Source of the DNA: Terracoccus luteus
GTDB lineage: Bacteria > Actinomycetota > Actinomycetes > Actinomycetales > Dermatophilaceae
Length of the DNA stretch: 64,000 nt
Direction: 5' to 3'
NCBI RefSeq assembly: GCF_003635045.1
Contig: NZ_RBXT01000001.1
Span: forward strand, 2,914,001-2,978,000
Below are positions 42,344 to 51,436 of this stretch, in pieces; the stretch's first letter is position 1; every line of letters begins with the position of its first letter. The position numbers and the translations under genes were made by a program. The notes under the pieces were generated by a model. The model was given only the letters and a program-made list of their open reading frames with translations. It was not told the DNA's origin and made no database searches.

Positions 42344-43146
42344 GACAGCCTCCGGTCGGCGAGGACGGGGAAGTCGCGGCGCCAGATGTCGACCGCCGCG
42401 GTGTCGATGTCGATGCTCAGCACCTCCTGCTCAGCGCCCGCGGCGGCGAGAACGTTCCCTGTGGCGTCGACGACCTGCGAGTGTCCGCCCATCTCGTGGC
42501 GGGCGTGCGTGCCGGCGGTGTTGCACTGCACGACGACGCACTGGTTCTCGACCGCCCGGGCCTGCCCGAGCAGGGTCCAGTGGGCGACGCGACGCATCGG
42601 CCACGCGGCGGGCACGACGAGCACCCGGGCGCCGTCGTCGAGCAGCCGGCGGTAGAGCTCGGGGAAGCGCAGGTCGTAGCAGGTGGACAGACCCACGCGC
42701 ACCGGCGGGCCGTCCGCCGTCGGGACGTCGAGCACGACGAGCTCGTGACCGGCGTCCATGAGCATCGGCTCGCCCTCGCCGAACCCGAAGCGGTGGATCT
42801 TGCGGTAGCGCGCGACGAGGGTGCCGTCGGGGCCGAAGACGAGGCTCGTGTTCCACACCCCGTGGTCACCGTCCCCGACCGGCGTGCCGCGCTCGACGAT
42901 CGAACCTCCGTGCAGCGTGACGCCGGCACGCCGGGCCGCGGCCGAGAGGGCCGTCGCGACGGGGCCGTCGAGGGGCTCGGCCCGCTCCGACCAGCGCCCG
43001 TAGTCGAAACCTCCGGCGGGCCACAGCTCGGGCAGCACGACGAGGTCGTGCCCGGCCTGGGCCTCGACGAGGGCGACGACCCGGTCGGTGCGCTCGGCCA
43101 CCGACTCGTCGTCGCCGTAGGCGAGCTGGATGACGGCCACCTTCAT
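42340..43146 (-). CDS. Carbon-nitrogen hydrolase (nitrilase superfamily)
   Basis: A 268-residue omega-amidase/NIT-like enzyme. The catalytic triad is E43 (VVLPELWPAGG), K112 region (YRKIHRFGFGE) and Cys in GLSTCYDLRFPELYR. It probably removes ammonia from a small amide such as a deaminated-glutathione type substrate. The ATG at 43146 begins MKVAVIQLAYGDDE. It is the first gene of the nitrilase, thioredoxin-NHL, membrane-protein operon. Confidence 0.9.
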   Translation of the reverse strand: MKVAVIQLAYGDDESVAERTDRVVALVEAQAGHDLVVLPELWPAGGFDYGRWSERAEPLDGPVATALSAAARRAGVTLHGGSIVERGTPVGDGDHGVWNTSLVFGPDGTLVARYRKIHRFGFGEGEPMLMDAGHELVVLDVPTADGPPVRVGLSTCYDLRFPELYRRLLDDGARVLVVPAAWPMRRVAHWTLLGQARAVENQCVVVQCNTAGTHARHEMGGHSQVVDATGNVLAAAGAEQEVLSIDIDTAAVDIWRRDFPVLADRRLS

Positions 43147-43227
43147 GGGGCCACTGTCCCACGGCCCACGGCGCCGACCCCGTGCCGCCCGGTCAGCGCG
43201 CCGGGGGCCGACCGCGCCCGAGTGTGA

Positions 43228-43262
43228 GGATGCCGGTCGGCGCACCGGGCGCACCGGCATCC
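43228..43262. terminator. Inverted GGATGCCGGT pair downstream of ctaG-copD
   Basis: GGATGCCGGT (43228-43237) and ACCGGCATCC (43253-43262) form a 10-bp hairpin with a 15-base loop, between the CtaG-CopD stop and the nitrilase start. It could terminate the CtaG-CopD transcript. Confidence 0.55.
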
Positions 43263-43280
43263 GTCACGGGTGGCTGCGGG

Positions 43281-45425
43281 TCAGGCGTCGTCGCGGCGGC
43301 CGGCCATGCGCGCGAGGCGCTCGTTGTACTCGTTGAGCTCGGCGTCGCCGTCACGGTCGGCGCGACGGTCGCGGCGCACCCCCTCCGCCCTGTCGCTGCG
43401 GAACCACTGGGCGGCGACGACGAGGGCGAGCGCGAGGGCGGGCAGCTCACCGATGGCCCACGCCACCGAGCCGCCGTTGCGCTGGTCGGCGAGCAGGTCG
43501 GGCACCCAGGCGATGTCGATGGTGCGGAAGAAGTCGGGGGCGATGACGTCCGTGCCCGAGATCATCGCGACGCCGAAGAAGGCGTGGAAGGCGATGGTGG
43601 CGAAGAGCACGATGAGGCGCAGCGCGGGGCTCCAGCGCTTCGGGCCGGGGTCGACGCCCACGAGCACCCACGCGAAGAGGTAGCCGGCGAGCACGAAGTG
43701 GGCCGTCATGAGCAGATGGCCCGTGTGGGTGGTGAGGGCGAGCTCGAAGAGGCCGGTCCAGTAGAAGGCGACGAGGCTGGCGAAGAAGAAGACGGCGGCG
43801 AAGATCGGGTTGCCGGCGACGGCGAAGACCTTCGAGTGCACGACCCGCAGGACGATCTCGCGGGGTCCGACGGAGCCGTCCTTGCGCGCGGCGAGGGCCC
43901 GCAGGGCGAGGGTGACCGGCGCGCCGAGGACGAGGAAGATCGGCACGACCATCGCCTCGACCATGTGCAGGGTCATGTGCCACGAGAAGGCGACCCGGCC
44001 GTAGATGCCGAGCGCGCCGTTGGTGGCGTAGAGGAAGACGAGCCAGCCGACGACCCAGTTGACGGTGCGGCCGACGGGCCAGCGGTCGCCGCGGCGGTGC
44101 AGGCGCACGACCCCGGCGACGTAGAGGCCGATGGCGAGCAGGCCGGTGGCGAGGAAGAGCCACTCGACGCGCCAGGCCGTCACCCACGACAGGGCGGTCG
44201 GGGCGTCGGGCGCAGGGAAGCCGGTGAGCGCCAGCGCCGCCGTCGGGTCGGCCGTCGTCTCGGGCACGGGCGGGGCGCTGCGGGCGAGGGCGGCGGCGAC
44301 GCCGAAGGCCAAGGCCATGACGACGCCCTCCCCGAGGGCGAGCCGCACGAAGGGTCGGCCGAGGCGCGACCCGCCTGCCCCCGCGCCCGTCTCCATGGCG
44401 GTCAGGGTCGAGCGGCGGTGCCACCACCCGGCGACGCCGAGGGCCACGAACGCGAGCACCTTGACGACGACGAGGATGCCGTAGTCGGTCGTGAGGTCGG
44501 ACAGCCCGGCCAGACGCGTGCTCGCCACCATGACGCCCGAGACACCGAGGGTGACGAACGACCACAGCGCGAGCGAGGAGTAGCGGCGGGCGACGACCGC
44601 GAGGGTGGGGCCGAGGGTGGGACGCAGCACGAGCAGCGCGAGCAGGCCGCCGACCCACGTGGCGGCGCTCAGCAGGTGGGCGCCGAGGGCGTTGACGGCC
44701 GTCTCGTGGTCGGCCGACCCGCCGGCGTGGCCGGCCAGGCCGAGGACGAGGATGCCGAAGAGTGCGACGGCGGCCAGGCCGAGGGCGGCCCAGCGCGACC
44801 GGGCGAGGGCGCAGCCGGTGGCGACGACGAACGCGCAGCCGGCGCTGATGATGCCGACCCGCAGCGCCTCGAGCGACCACACCGACGCCATGAGCTCGGA
44901 GGCGAAGGCGGGGTGCCCCGGGGGCAGGGCGGCGGCGTCGCTGAAGCCGAGCACGACCCCGACGAGGCCGGCGAGCGCCCAGACGAAGCCCGAGAGCATG
45001 GCGAGGCGCAGGCCCTGGGCGACGCGGGGGTCGTCGAGCGCACCGGCGCCGCGCCAGCGCGGCACGAGGGCACCGACCAGCAGCAGGGCCCCGAAGGTGA
45101 GGGAGGCGGTGACGTCGTGCACGACACGCACGGCCGGCAGGGCCCAGCGCACGACGGCACCGGCGTCGTTGATGCCGACCGGAGGGGCGGCCGCCGCGCC
45201 GGAGAAGGCGGCCGCGACGACGGTGGCCAGGAGACCCACCGCCACGACCGCGAGCACGGGTCCGTAGGCGAGTGGGCGACCGGGGCGGGAGACGCCCTCG
45301 GGTCGGGTGCCGGTGCGTCCCGGCACGCCGTCACCGCCGGACCGTCCCGGACCGTCCCGGCCCGTCCGTGCCGTCGACACCGACCGCACGGAGGTGCGGG
45401 AGGCGGGTCGCGACGAGGTCGACAT
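43281..45425 (-). CDS. CopD-CtaG fusion: copper resistance/cytochrome oxidase assembly membrane protein
   Basis: A 714-residue polytopic protein. The first half (about 45-370) has eight helices of the CopD copper-resistance type. The second half (about 400-690) is a CtaG/caa3-type assembly domain with the conserved His-rich helices (FSWHMTLHMVEAM, then HFVLAGYLFAW and FHAFFGVAM). It likely delivers copper to cytochrome c oxidase. The ATG at 45425 begins MSTSSRPAS. Only 26 bp separate it from the divergent gene. Confidence 0.9.
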   Translation of the reverse strand: MSTSSRPASRTSVRSVSTARTGRDGPGRSGGDGVPGRTGTRPEGVSRPGRPLAYGPVLAVVAVGLLATVVAAAFSGAAAAPPVGINDAGAVVRWALPAVRVVHDVTASLTFGALLLVGALVPRWRGAGALDDPRVAQGLRLAMLSGFVWALAGLVGVVLGFSDAAALPPGHPAFASELMASVWSLEALRVGIISAGCAFVVATGCALARSRWAALGLAAVALFGILVLGLAGHAGGSADHETAVNALGAHLLSAATWVGGLLALLVLRPTLGPTLAVVARRYSSLALWSFVTLGVSGVMVASTRLAGLSDLTTDYGILVVVKVLAFVALGVAGWWHRRSTLTAMETGAGAGGSRLGRPFVRLALGEGVVMALAFGVAAALARSAPPVPETTADPTAALALTGFPAPDAPTALSWVTAWRVEWLFLATGLLAIGLYVAGVVRLHRRGDRWPVGRTVNWVVGWLVFLYATNGALGIYGRVAFSWHMTLHMVEAMVVPIFLVLGAPVTLALRALAARKDGSVGPREIVLRVVHSKVFAVAGNPIFAAVFFFASLVAFYWTGLFELALTTHTGHLLMTAHFVLAGYLFAWVLVGVDPGPKRWSPALRLIVLFATIAFHAFFGVAMISGTDVIAPDFFRTIDIAWVPDLLADQRNGGSVAWAIGELPALALALVVAAQWFRSDRAEGVRRDRRADRDGDAELNEYNERLARMAGRRDDA

Positions 45426-45439
45426 GTCCCAAGGGTAAG

Positions 45440-45445
45440 TAGTGT
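45440..45445 (+). promoter_or_regulatory. -10 box of leaderless promoter, TIGR03083 gene
   Basis: TAGTGT, six bases, then the ATG at 45452. The whole divergent intergenic region is 26 bp, so the -35 regions must lie inside the CtaG-CopD gene. Confidence 0.5.
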
Positions 45446-45451
45446 GGCGCC

Positions 45452-46363
45452 ATGCCCATGCATCCGGCCGCACCCGATGACCGCTCAGGGCTGCTCGACG
45501 CCTTCGAGCAGATCGTCAACTCCATCATCGGCCTCGGCCTGTCGTGCCGGGAGGCCGACTTCGAGAAGCCGACCGAGTACACGGGTTGGACCGTGAAGGA
45601 CCAGATCGCCCACGTCGTCGGCGCGCAGAAGGCCTTCGCCGGCATCCCGCGCCAGCAGGTCGACGTGCCCGAGTACGCCCACGTGCGCAACGACCTCGAG
45701 CGCATCGTCGAGATGGACGTCGAGGCCCGGCGCCCGCAGCCCGGCCGCATGGTCGTGCAGGAGCTCGCGGCGTTCCACCCCGAGCGCATGGAGGCGCTGC
45801 GCCGCTCGAGCCTCGAGCTCGACTCCCCCATCACCGTCGACGTCAGCGGCGTCGGCGGCATGGGGGTCGACAGCTGCAGCGCCGACGGCATGCAGACCGG
45901 GGAGACGACGTTCGGGCAGCAGCTGCGCCTGCGCACCATCGACTCGTGGACCCACGAGCAGGACCTCCGGGCCGCGCTCGACGCCCCCGGCGACCTCGAC
46001 TCGGCCGGCGCCGCCCTCTTCACCGAGGAGATCCTCGGCGCCCTCCCCCGCATCGTCGCCCGTGAGGCGAAGGTGCCGGCCGGTCACGACGTCGTCATCG
46101 ACGTCTCCGGCCCCGTCGTCGCCCGTGAGGGCGTGCGGGTGCGCGAGGGGGAGGACGGCCGCCCCTTCGGCGAGCTGCTCTACAGCGGCGTCGACCGGCC
46201 GGAGGGCCAGGAGTCGCACGAGGTGACGACCATCCACCTGACGACGGAGGCCCTGACCCGTCGGGCGGCCGGTCGCCGGTCGGTCGACGAGATCCACTAC
46301 TCGGTGACCGGTGATCAGGACGTCGCCCGTCGCGTCCTCGAGGCGCTCGTCCTGCTCACCTGA
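45452..46363 (+). CDS. Maleylpyruvate isomerase-like TIGR03083 protein
   Basis: The 303 residues include an N-terminal DinB-like four-helix domain (EYTGWTVKDQIAHVVGAQKAF with a metal His, and TIDSWTHEQDLRAALD with a second His) and a C-terminal alpha/beta domain. It is probably a mycothiol- or metal-dependent enzyme; the substrate is unknown. It is a second member of the family in this window, only distantly similar to the one at 12286. Confidence 0.85.
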   Translation: MPMHPAAPDDRSGLLDAFEQIVNSIIGLGLSCREADFEKPTEYTGWTVKDQIAHVVGAQKAFAGIPRQQVDVPEYAHVRNDLERIVEMDVEARRPQPGRMVVQELAAFHPERMEALRRSSLELDSPITVDVSGVGGMGVDSCSADGMQTGETTFGQQLRLRTIDSWTHEQDLRAALDAPGDLDSAGAALFTEEILGALPRIVAREAKVPAGHDVVIDVSGPVVAREGVRVREGEDGRPFGELLYSGVDRPEGQESHEVTTIHLTTEALTRRAAGRRSVDEIHYSVTGDQDVARRVLEALVLLT

Positions 46364-46375
46364 CGGCCGGGCGGG

Positions 46376-46729
46376 TCAGCCGTCGGCCATGAGCTTCCGG
46401 ACGACCCACTGGTTGATGCTCAGGTCCTCCTCGGCTGCGCGCAGGGCCACCTCGCGGTGCAGCTTCTGGCCAAGCCTCAGGTTGAACCGGCCGGAGTACG
46501 CCCGTTCCGAGAGTGGCTCCGGCACGGTGTCACCGTCGGACTGCAGGTCGACCACGACATCCGCGAGCACGGCTTCGAGGCCGTGGAGGGCCTCCATCTG
46601 CGATGGTGCCAACCAGGACAGCGACGGAAACTCGACCACAGTGGCCACGAACTCGCTGTCCTCCGGGGACCACGTGACGCGGTAGGTGTAGTGAGAAACG
46701 TCGACGTCCGGCCGATCGAGAGTGTCCAT
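46376..46729 (-). CDS. hicB: HicB-family antitoxin
   Basis: A 117-residue protein. The N-terminal half-RNase-H-like HicB fold (YTYRVTWSPEDSEFVATVVE) is followed by a C-terminal ribbon-helix-helix/HicB DNA-binding part (GRFNLRLGQKLHREVALRAA, then INQWVVRKL). It should neutralise HicA and repress the operon. It starts with 1-bp overlap of the hicA stop (TGATG). It is intact although its toxin is frameshifted. Confidence 0.88.
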   Translation of the reverse strand: MDTLDRPDVDVSHYTYRVTWSPEDSEFVATVVEFPSLSWLAPSQMEALHGLEAVLADVVVDLQSDGDTVPEPLSERAYSGRFNLRLGQKLHREVALRAAEEDLSINQWVVRKLMADG

Positions 46730-46973
46730 CACATGGCCCCCTTCTTGTCGATTGCCGCGATCACCTGGCGAACCTGGTACGCCTTGGCCTTGCCCTTGTC
46801 GTTCTGGATGTTGACGCGGGGGTCGCCGGCCACGGTGTCGTGAAGACCACGTGGGACGACCCCGAACGCCGTGGTGTGCCGAAGTAGTGCTCGCACACCC
46901 GCTCGAGGTCCTTGAAGGTGACGTCGCGCGGGTTGGTGCGCATCGCTGCGAGGGTCGACTCCACGGAGGCCAC
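46729..46973 (-). pseudogene. hicA: HicA-family toxin, frameshifted
   Basis: Starting at the GTG at 46973, the sequence reads VTFKDLERVCEHYFGTPRRS then SGSSHVVFTTP, the HicA double-stranded RNA-binding fold with catalytic His in SSHVVF. One base is missing from the CCGTGG-GCC context near 46830. After that the first frame ends at 46761, while the shifted frame reads AGDPRVNIQNDKGKAKAYQV and RQVIAAIDKKGAM to a normal stop at 46729. Either the toxin is dead or this is a base error. Confidence 0.8.
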
Positions 46974-46979
46974 TCGCTC

Positions 46980-47001
46980 ATGGTACTACCCGTGGTACCA
47001 T
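46980..47001. promoter_or_regulatory. Inverted repeat upstream of hicA, likely HicB operator
   Basis: ATGGTAC and GTACCAT lie 8 bases apart just upstream of the hicA start, followed by a T-run. This is the expected autoregulatory site of the HicB ribbon-helix-helix domain. Confidence 0.6.
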
Positions 47002-47123
47002 TTTTCCCTGCGATCGCCGTGTATCGAGTGCGGTCCCAGTCGTGCCGGTCCCACCCCTCATGGGCGCGTGGCCGAGGTCGGCCTGCGGTCCCGGGCGACG
47101 ACTGCACTGGTTGGGTGGGTGTC

Positions 47124-47498
47124 GTGCGCACCCGAGTCCCCGTCCTGCTGCTGGCCACCGGTCTGACGACCGTGGTGCTCGGCGGCTGCCAGGTCGACCG
47201 GTGGAGTTCGAGCTGCACCACCGACACCGGGCTGCGCCGCTGTGAGATCTCGGTGTCGGGCGACGGCTTCCACGACCTGCCGTTCCCGGTCTCGGGGCCG
47301 GTGCAGGGAAGCGTCGGCGACCGCTTCCGTCTCGAGTCGGCGAGCCCGGGCGGGTCGGCCACCTTCTCCGCCGGCGACACCGAGGGCGGGACCTTTACCT
47401 GCACTCAGGGTCAGACGGTCTCGGTCGGGGACAGCTCTGTGCTGTGCCGGTCCGTCGGTGACGGCTCACTCGATCTCACCATCAGCCGGGTGCGCTGA
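47124..47498 (+). CDS. Small secreted lipoprotein of unknown function
   Basis: A 124-residue protein with a lipoprotein signal (VRTRVPVLLLATG, lipobox LGGC at about residue 22). It contains four further cysteines, likely in disulfides, and a beta-rich body (SSCTTDTGLRRCEISVSG, then GTFTCTQGQTVSVGD). A GTG at 47115 is an alternative start. Its 3' end overlaps the convergent FAD oxidoreductase by 33 bp. Confidence 0.65.
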   Translation: MRTRVPVLLLATGLTTVVLGGCQVDRWSSSCTTDTGLRRCEISVSGDGFHDLPFPVSGPVQGSVGDRFRLESASPGGSATFSAGDTEGGTFTCTQGQTVSVGDSSVLCRSVGDGSLDLTISRVR

Positions 47499-48791
47499 CC
47501 GCAGCAGCAGCGGGCTGGGATGCTCGGGCAGGAAGCCGACGCCGACGAAGTGCGCCACCCGTCGCCTCAGGCGGGGCGTGACGACGCGCAGCACGGGCCC
47601 GACCCAGCGGGGCGCGAAGCGGTCGCCCCGCGGTGGCCTCGCGATGCGGCGGTGCCCGAGCACCTGCAGCCGCTGCATGCGACGCACCGGTCGCTCGCGA
47701 CGCCGTTGCACGGCGGCGAGCGCGGAGTCGAGCTCGCCGGCAAGCCTCTCGGCGAGCCGACGGTCGGGTGGTGTTGCGCCAGAACGGTCGTCGGCGGCTC
47801 GGTTGCGAGCCTCCTTCAGCCGCAGCAGGACCAGGGCGAGCGCGTTGGCCAGCGCCACGGCATCCTGAACGGCATAGTTGACGCCGACCCCGAACATCGG
47901 CGACATGGCGTGCGCCGCGTCGCCGATGGCGATGAACCCCGGACGGTGCCACTGAGGCAGCCGGTTGACCTGGACCGACAGCAGCTTGACCTGGCTCCAG
48001 TCGGTGAGGGTGCGGGCGGGACCCTCGAGGTGGGGCGCGACGCGCGCGAGACGGTCCCGGAAGGCGGGCAGGCCGGCGGCACGCAGGGCGTCGAAACCAC
48101 CCTTGGCGATGATATGCCCGGCCTGGTAGCGGTCGCCGCGCTCGATCGTCAGCACCAGGCCGTCGCCCCCGACGTAGGCGAGCGTGTCGGGCGGCGCGTC
48201 CGGCGGCTTGGGCAGGTGGAACCACAGCACGTCGACGGGGACGCCCGACTCGACCGGTGGCGCACCCGTCACCTCGCGCAGCCGTGAGCCGCGACCGTCG
48301 GCGGCCACGGTCAACGCGGCACGCAGAGTGCGCTCACCGTCGGGACCGCTCACCTCGACGCCGACCACGCGACCGCGCTCGACGACCGCGCGCTCGACCG
48401 TCGTGCTCATGAGCAGACGGAACCCGGGCAGCCGTCCGGCCCGGCGGGCGAGGAAGTCGAGCAGGTCCCACTGGGGCGCGAGGACGAGGACGGCGTCCGG
48501 CCCGGGCAGCGCGCCGAAGTCGGCGACGGTGACCCGCGTGCCGTCGACCACCGCGTCGAGGGTCGTGACTCGGTTCACCGGCAGTCGGAGGAAGTCCTCG
48601 ACCAGGCCCAGCTCGCGCAGCAGGGTCAGCGTCGAGGGGTGGATGGTGTCGCCGCGGAAGTCGCGCAGGAAGTCGGCGTGCTTCTCCAGCACGGTGACCC
48701 GCAGCCCGGCGCGCGCCAGCAGATAGCCGAGCACCATGCCCGCCGGGCCACCTCCGGCGACGACGCAGTCGAGCGTGTCCTCGTCGGTCAC
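47466..48791 (-). CDS. FAD-dependent monooxygenase-type oxidoreductase
   Basis: A 441-residue class A flavoprotein. The N-terminal GxGxxG is VVAGGGPAGMVLGYLLARAG, the DG motif is AADGRGSRLREV, and the GD motif is FIAIGDAAHAMSPMFGVGVN. It resembles PHBH-like aromatic hydroxylases; the substrate is unknown. The C-terminal 80 residues are Arg-rich and variable. It overlaps the lipoprotein gene tail-to-tail. Confidence 0.9.
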   Translation of the reverse strand: MTDEDTLDCVVAGGGPAGMVLGYLLARAGLRVTVLEKHADFLRDFRGDTIHPSTLTLLRELGLVEDFLRLPVNRVTTLDAVVDGTRVTVADFGALPGPDAVLVLAPQWDLLDFLARRAGRLPGFRLLMSTTVERAVVERGRVVGVEVSGPDGERTLRAALTVAADGRGSRLREVTGAPPVESGVPVDVLWFHLPKPPDAPPDTLAYVGGDGLVLTIERGDRYQAGHIIAKGGFDALRAAGLPAFRDRLARVAPHLEGPARTLTDWSQVKLLSVQVNRLPQWHRPGFIAIGDAAHAMSPMFGVGVNYAVQDAVALANALALVLLRLKEARNRAADDRSGATPPDRRLAERLAGELDSALAAVQRRRERPVRRMQRLQVLGHRRIARPPRGDRFAPRWVGPVLRVVTPRLRRRVAHFVGVGFLPEHPSPLLLRSAHPADGEIE

Positions 48792-48995
48792 AGGTCCCTC
48801 CTCGGTCGTGGCGGCGGTGCAGGGCCGACCTCCGTTGTACCGACACCGGCCCGGGCTGGGAAGGGTCCCGGGCGCCCTCCGCGTGCAGACACCTCACAGC
48901 GCGAGCCCTTGCGGATGCCAGCCGGTGGGCCTAGCGTCGTGAGCACCGGTCAAGCCAATGCCGTTTCGTCGATGTTCCGTCGACTGGAGTGCCCC

Positions 48996-49838
48996 ATGAC
49001 CGTGACGAGCCCTTCCCCCACCGTGACGAGCGCCCGCTCCGGAGCCCGCGTCCTGCGACTGCCCACGACCCGCCGACGCTCCGACGCCAGCACCCGGGCG
49101 CTCATCACCACCTTCCGCACGAGCACCGACGAGGCCGAGCGCCACGACGCCCTCGAGGCGGTGACGACCGCGCACATGCCCCTCGCCCGGTCGCTGGCCC
49201 ACCGGTACGCCGGTCGCGGCCTCGACCGTGAGGACCTCGAGCAGGTGGCCTTCCTCGCCCTGCTCAAGGCGATCTACCGCTTCGACCTCGACAAGCCCAC
49301 GGAGTTCGGCGCCTACGCCACCCCGACCATCACCGGCGAGCTGCGCCGCCACTTCCGCGACCGCGGCTGGCTCGTGCGCCCGCCGCGCGAGCTGCAGGAG
49401 CGGCGTCAGCTCGTCGCCCAAGCGCGGGATCGCCTGGAGCAGAAGGTCGGTCACGCACCGGCCGTCGCCGAGCTGGCCATCGACCTCGGCCTGACCGAGA
49501 ACGCCGTCCGTGAGGCACAGGTCGCGAGCTCGAACCTGCGACCGGCCTCGCTCGACGCCCGCACCGCCGACGGCGACCGCCCGGTCATCGACCTGCCCGA
49601 CGTGCACGGCGACGACCCCGACCTCGACAACGGGATCCTGCTGCGGGCGGCCATCGACCGCCTCTCGCCGCGCGACCGGCGGCTCGTCTCGCTGCGGTTC
49701 TCGGCCGACCTCACGCAGGCCGAGATCGGCGAGGACATGGGCCTGTCGGCCATGCAGGTCAGCCGCCTGCTGCGCCGCGTCCTCGGTGACCTCCGGCGCG
49801 ACCTCGGCGCCGACGGCATCACCGCGCGGTCGTCCTAG
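48996..49838 (+). CDS. SigB/SigF-family alternative sigma factor
   Basis: A 280-residue sigma factor of the stress/sporulation group. Region 2 is LARSLAHRYAGRGLDREDLEQ; region 3 includes RPPRELQERRQL; region 4 is LTQAEIGEDMGLSAMQVSRL. The N-terminal 35 residues are extra. The ATG at 48996 has a GGAG 7 bases upstream; an ATG at 48972 is possible. No anti-sigma or anti-anti-sigma gene is adjacent; the neighbour is a GAF-ANTAR protein, convergent. Confidence 0.92.
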   Translation: MTVTSPSPTVTSARSGARVLRLPTTRRRSDASTRALITTFRTSTDEAERHDALEAVTTAHMPLARSLAHRYAGRGLDREDLEQVAFLALLKAIYRFDLDKPTEFGAYATPTITGELRRHFRDRGWLVRPPRELQERRQLVAQARDRLEQKVGHAPAVAELAIDLGLTENAVREAQVASSNLRPASLDARTADGDRPVIDLPDVHGDDPDLDNGILLRAAIDRLSPRDRRLVSLRFSADLTQAEIGEDMGLSAMQVSRLLRRVLGDLRRDLGADGITARSS

Positions 49839-49900
49839 GTCCGTCCGGGGTCGACGGCCCGGGGCACCGGGTCGGCCGGGCGCCACCCCGTCCGTCGGCG

Positions 49901-50674
49901 TCAGCCGTCGGAGCGGCGACCGGCGTACTGGTCCTCCTGCCCGGCGACGACCTGGGCGGCCACCTGGGCGAGCTTGACGTTGAGCTCCTGGCTCGTGCGG
50001 CGCAGGATGCCGAAGGCCTCGTCGGCGCCGACCCGGTGGGCGGCCATGAGCAGCCCAACCGCCTTGCCGATCTCGCGATTGCTTTGCAGGCCCTCGCGCA
50101 GCGTCGTCGCCTCGGTGCGGGCCCGCAGCGCCATCATCGCCACCGACGAGAACGAGGCGAGCACCGCGCCGACGTCGGCGGCCTTGCGGGTCAGCCCGTT
50201 CGGGCTGTCGCTAAAAAGGTTGAGGGCGCCGACCTTGTCACCGTCGAGCATGAGCCGGTAGCCGATGGCCGACCGCACCGGGGTCTCGGCGACGATCGCG
50301 GCCGTGAACCGCGGCCACGGGCCGACGCTGTCGGACAGGTCGGGGTCGTGCTGGTAGGCCTCGTCGCGGATGGCGTCGAGGCACGGCCCCTCACCGACCC
50401 GCAGCTCGAGCCGGTCGATCTGAGCCGCGACGGCGTCGGTCGCCGCGGCGGTGCGGTAGCGGTCACGCTCGCGCAGCATGATGGCCGCGCGGTCGCAGCC
50501 CTCGACGAGCGTGGGGCAGGCGTCGACGAGGGCCTGGTGCACCGACTCCGAGTCGGCGCCGGAGTAGAGCATGGCGGCCAGCCGGGTGAACACCTCGTTG
50601 ATCGTGCGGTCCTCCGGGGTGGTCACGCTGCCCTCGTGGGCCGACGTGTCGTCAGACGGGTCCTGCGGGGCCAT
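49901..50674 (-). CDS. GAF and ANTAR domain transcription antiterminator
   Basis: A 257-residue protein. The GAF sensor domain (about 25-175) has RVGEGPCLDAIRDEAY; the C-terminal ANTAR RNA-binding domain (about 185-240) has REIGKAVGLLMAAHRVGADE. ANTAR proteins bind tandem hairpins in leader RNAs to prevent termination, often under stress. The ATG at 50674 follows GGGAAGGAGGG. Its proximity to the sigma factor suggests a stress locus. Confidence 0.92.
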   Translation of the reverse strand: MAPQDPSDDTSAHEGSVTTPEDRTINEVFTRLAAMLYSGADSESVHQALVDACPTLVEGCDRAAIMLRERDRYRTAAATDAVAAQIDRLELRVGEGPCLDAIRDEAYQHDPDLSDSVGPWPRFTAAIVAETPVRSAIGYRLMLDGDKVGALNLFSDSPNGLTRKAADVGAVLASFSSVAMMALRARTEATTLREGLQSNREIGKAVGLLMAAHRVGADEAFGILRRTSQELNVKLAQVAAQVVAGQEDQYAGRRSDG

Positions 50675-50856
50675 CGGCCCTCCTTCCCTGCTCGGGGCGT
50701 CGCCGCGGCGAGCGCCCCGGTCCTGCTCGACGGGGTGGCCACCACCCGGCATCCGGCCCCGGGTGGGGAGACGGAGACCGACGCCGTGACGCGTGGCACA
50801 TCCTGCCACGTCGCGCTCCCCCGACGGTTTGACGGACGCGTCCCGTCGTCGGATAC

Positions 50857-50873
50857 TTGCTTGTCGCAAGCAA
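50857..50873. promoter_or_regulatory. MarR operator upstream of the exporter operon
   Basis: TTGCTTG-TCG-CAAGCAA is a perfect 7-bp inverted repeat 20 bp before the MarR start, in the place of a promoter. It is typical of MarR-type TTGC...GCAA operators. Confidence 0.8.
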
Positions 50874-50892
50874 CTAGTTTCGAGGAGACCGA

Positions 50893-51435
50893 GTGACGGT
50901 GAGCAAGGACGAGGCCAACGACCTCTTCCACGCCCTGATCCGCCTGCAGAAGCTGTTGCTGGCGGCCAAGTCGTCGGCGCCTCGGGTCAACGCGGCCCTC
51001 GACGCGGGCGCCTACCCGACCCTGTTCACGATCGCCCGCCTGGGGCCCGTCGGCATCTCCGACATCGCCTCGCTCGTGCACAGCGACGTGTCGACGGTGA
51101 GCCGTCAGGTGAGCTCGCTCGTCGCGCACGGGTTCCTCGCCAAGCAGTCCGACCCCTCCGACGGCCGAGCCTCGCTCGTCAGCCTCACGGATGCCGGTCA
51201 CGACGTCCTCGGTCACGTCCAGCACGTGCGTGGCACGTGGTTCCAGGGCCTGCTCGACGACTGGGAGTCGGACGAAGCGCACGAGTTCACCACCCACCTG
51301 CAGCGCCTCAGCGAGGCGCTAGACCGCAACCTTCGCGACCGCGGGGACGCACCCCCGGCCGCCTACACCGCCTCACCCGCAGCCGCGGGGCGAGGCACAG
51401 CGACACCGGCACGACCTGTCACCAAGGAGAACTGA
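50893..51435 (+). CDS. MarR-family regulator of the adjacent exporter
   Basis: A 180-residue winged-helix regulator. Recognition region: VGISDIASLVHSDVSTVSRQ; wing: DPSDGRASLVSLTDAG. The last 30 residues are a low-complexity Ala/Pro tail. The GTG at 50893 follows GAGGAG. Its stop is one base from the MFS start, so it forms an operon with the exporter and probably represses both. Confidence 0.92.
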   Translation: MTVSKDEANDLFHALIRLQKLLLAAKSSAPRVNAALDAGAYPTLFTIARLGPVGISDIASLVHSDVSTVSRQVSSLVAHGFLAKQSDPSDGRASLVSLTDAGHDVLGHVQHVRGTWFQGLLDDWESDEAHEFTTHLQRLSEALDRNLRDRGDAPPAAYTASPAAAGRGTATPARPVTKEN

Positions 51436-51436
51436 C

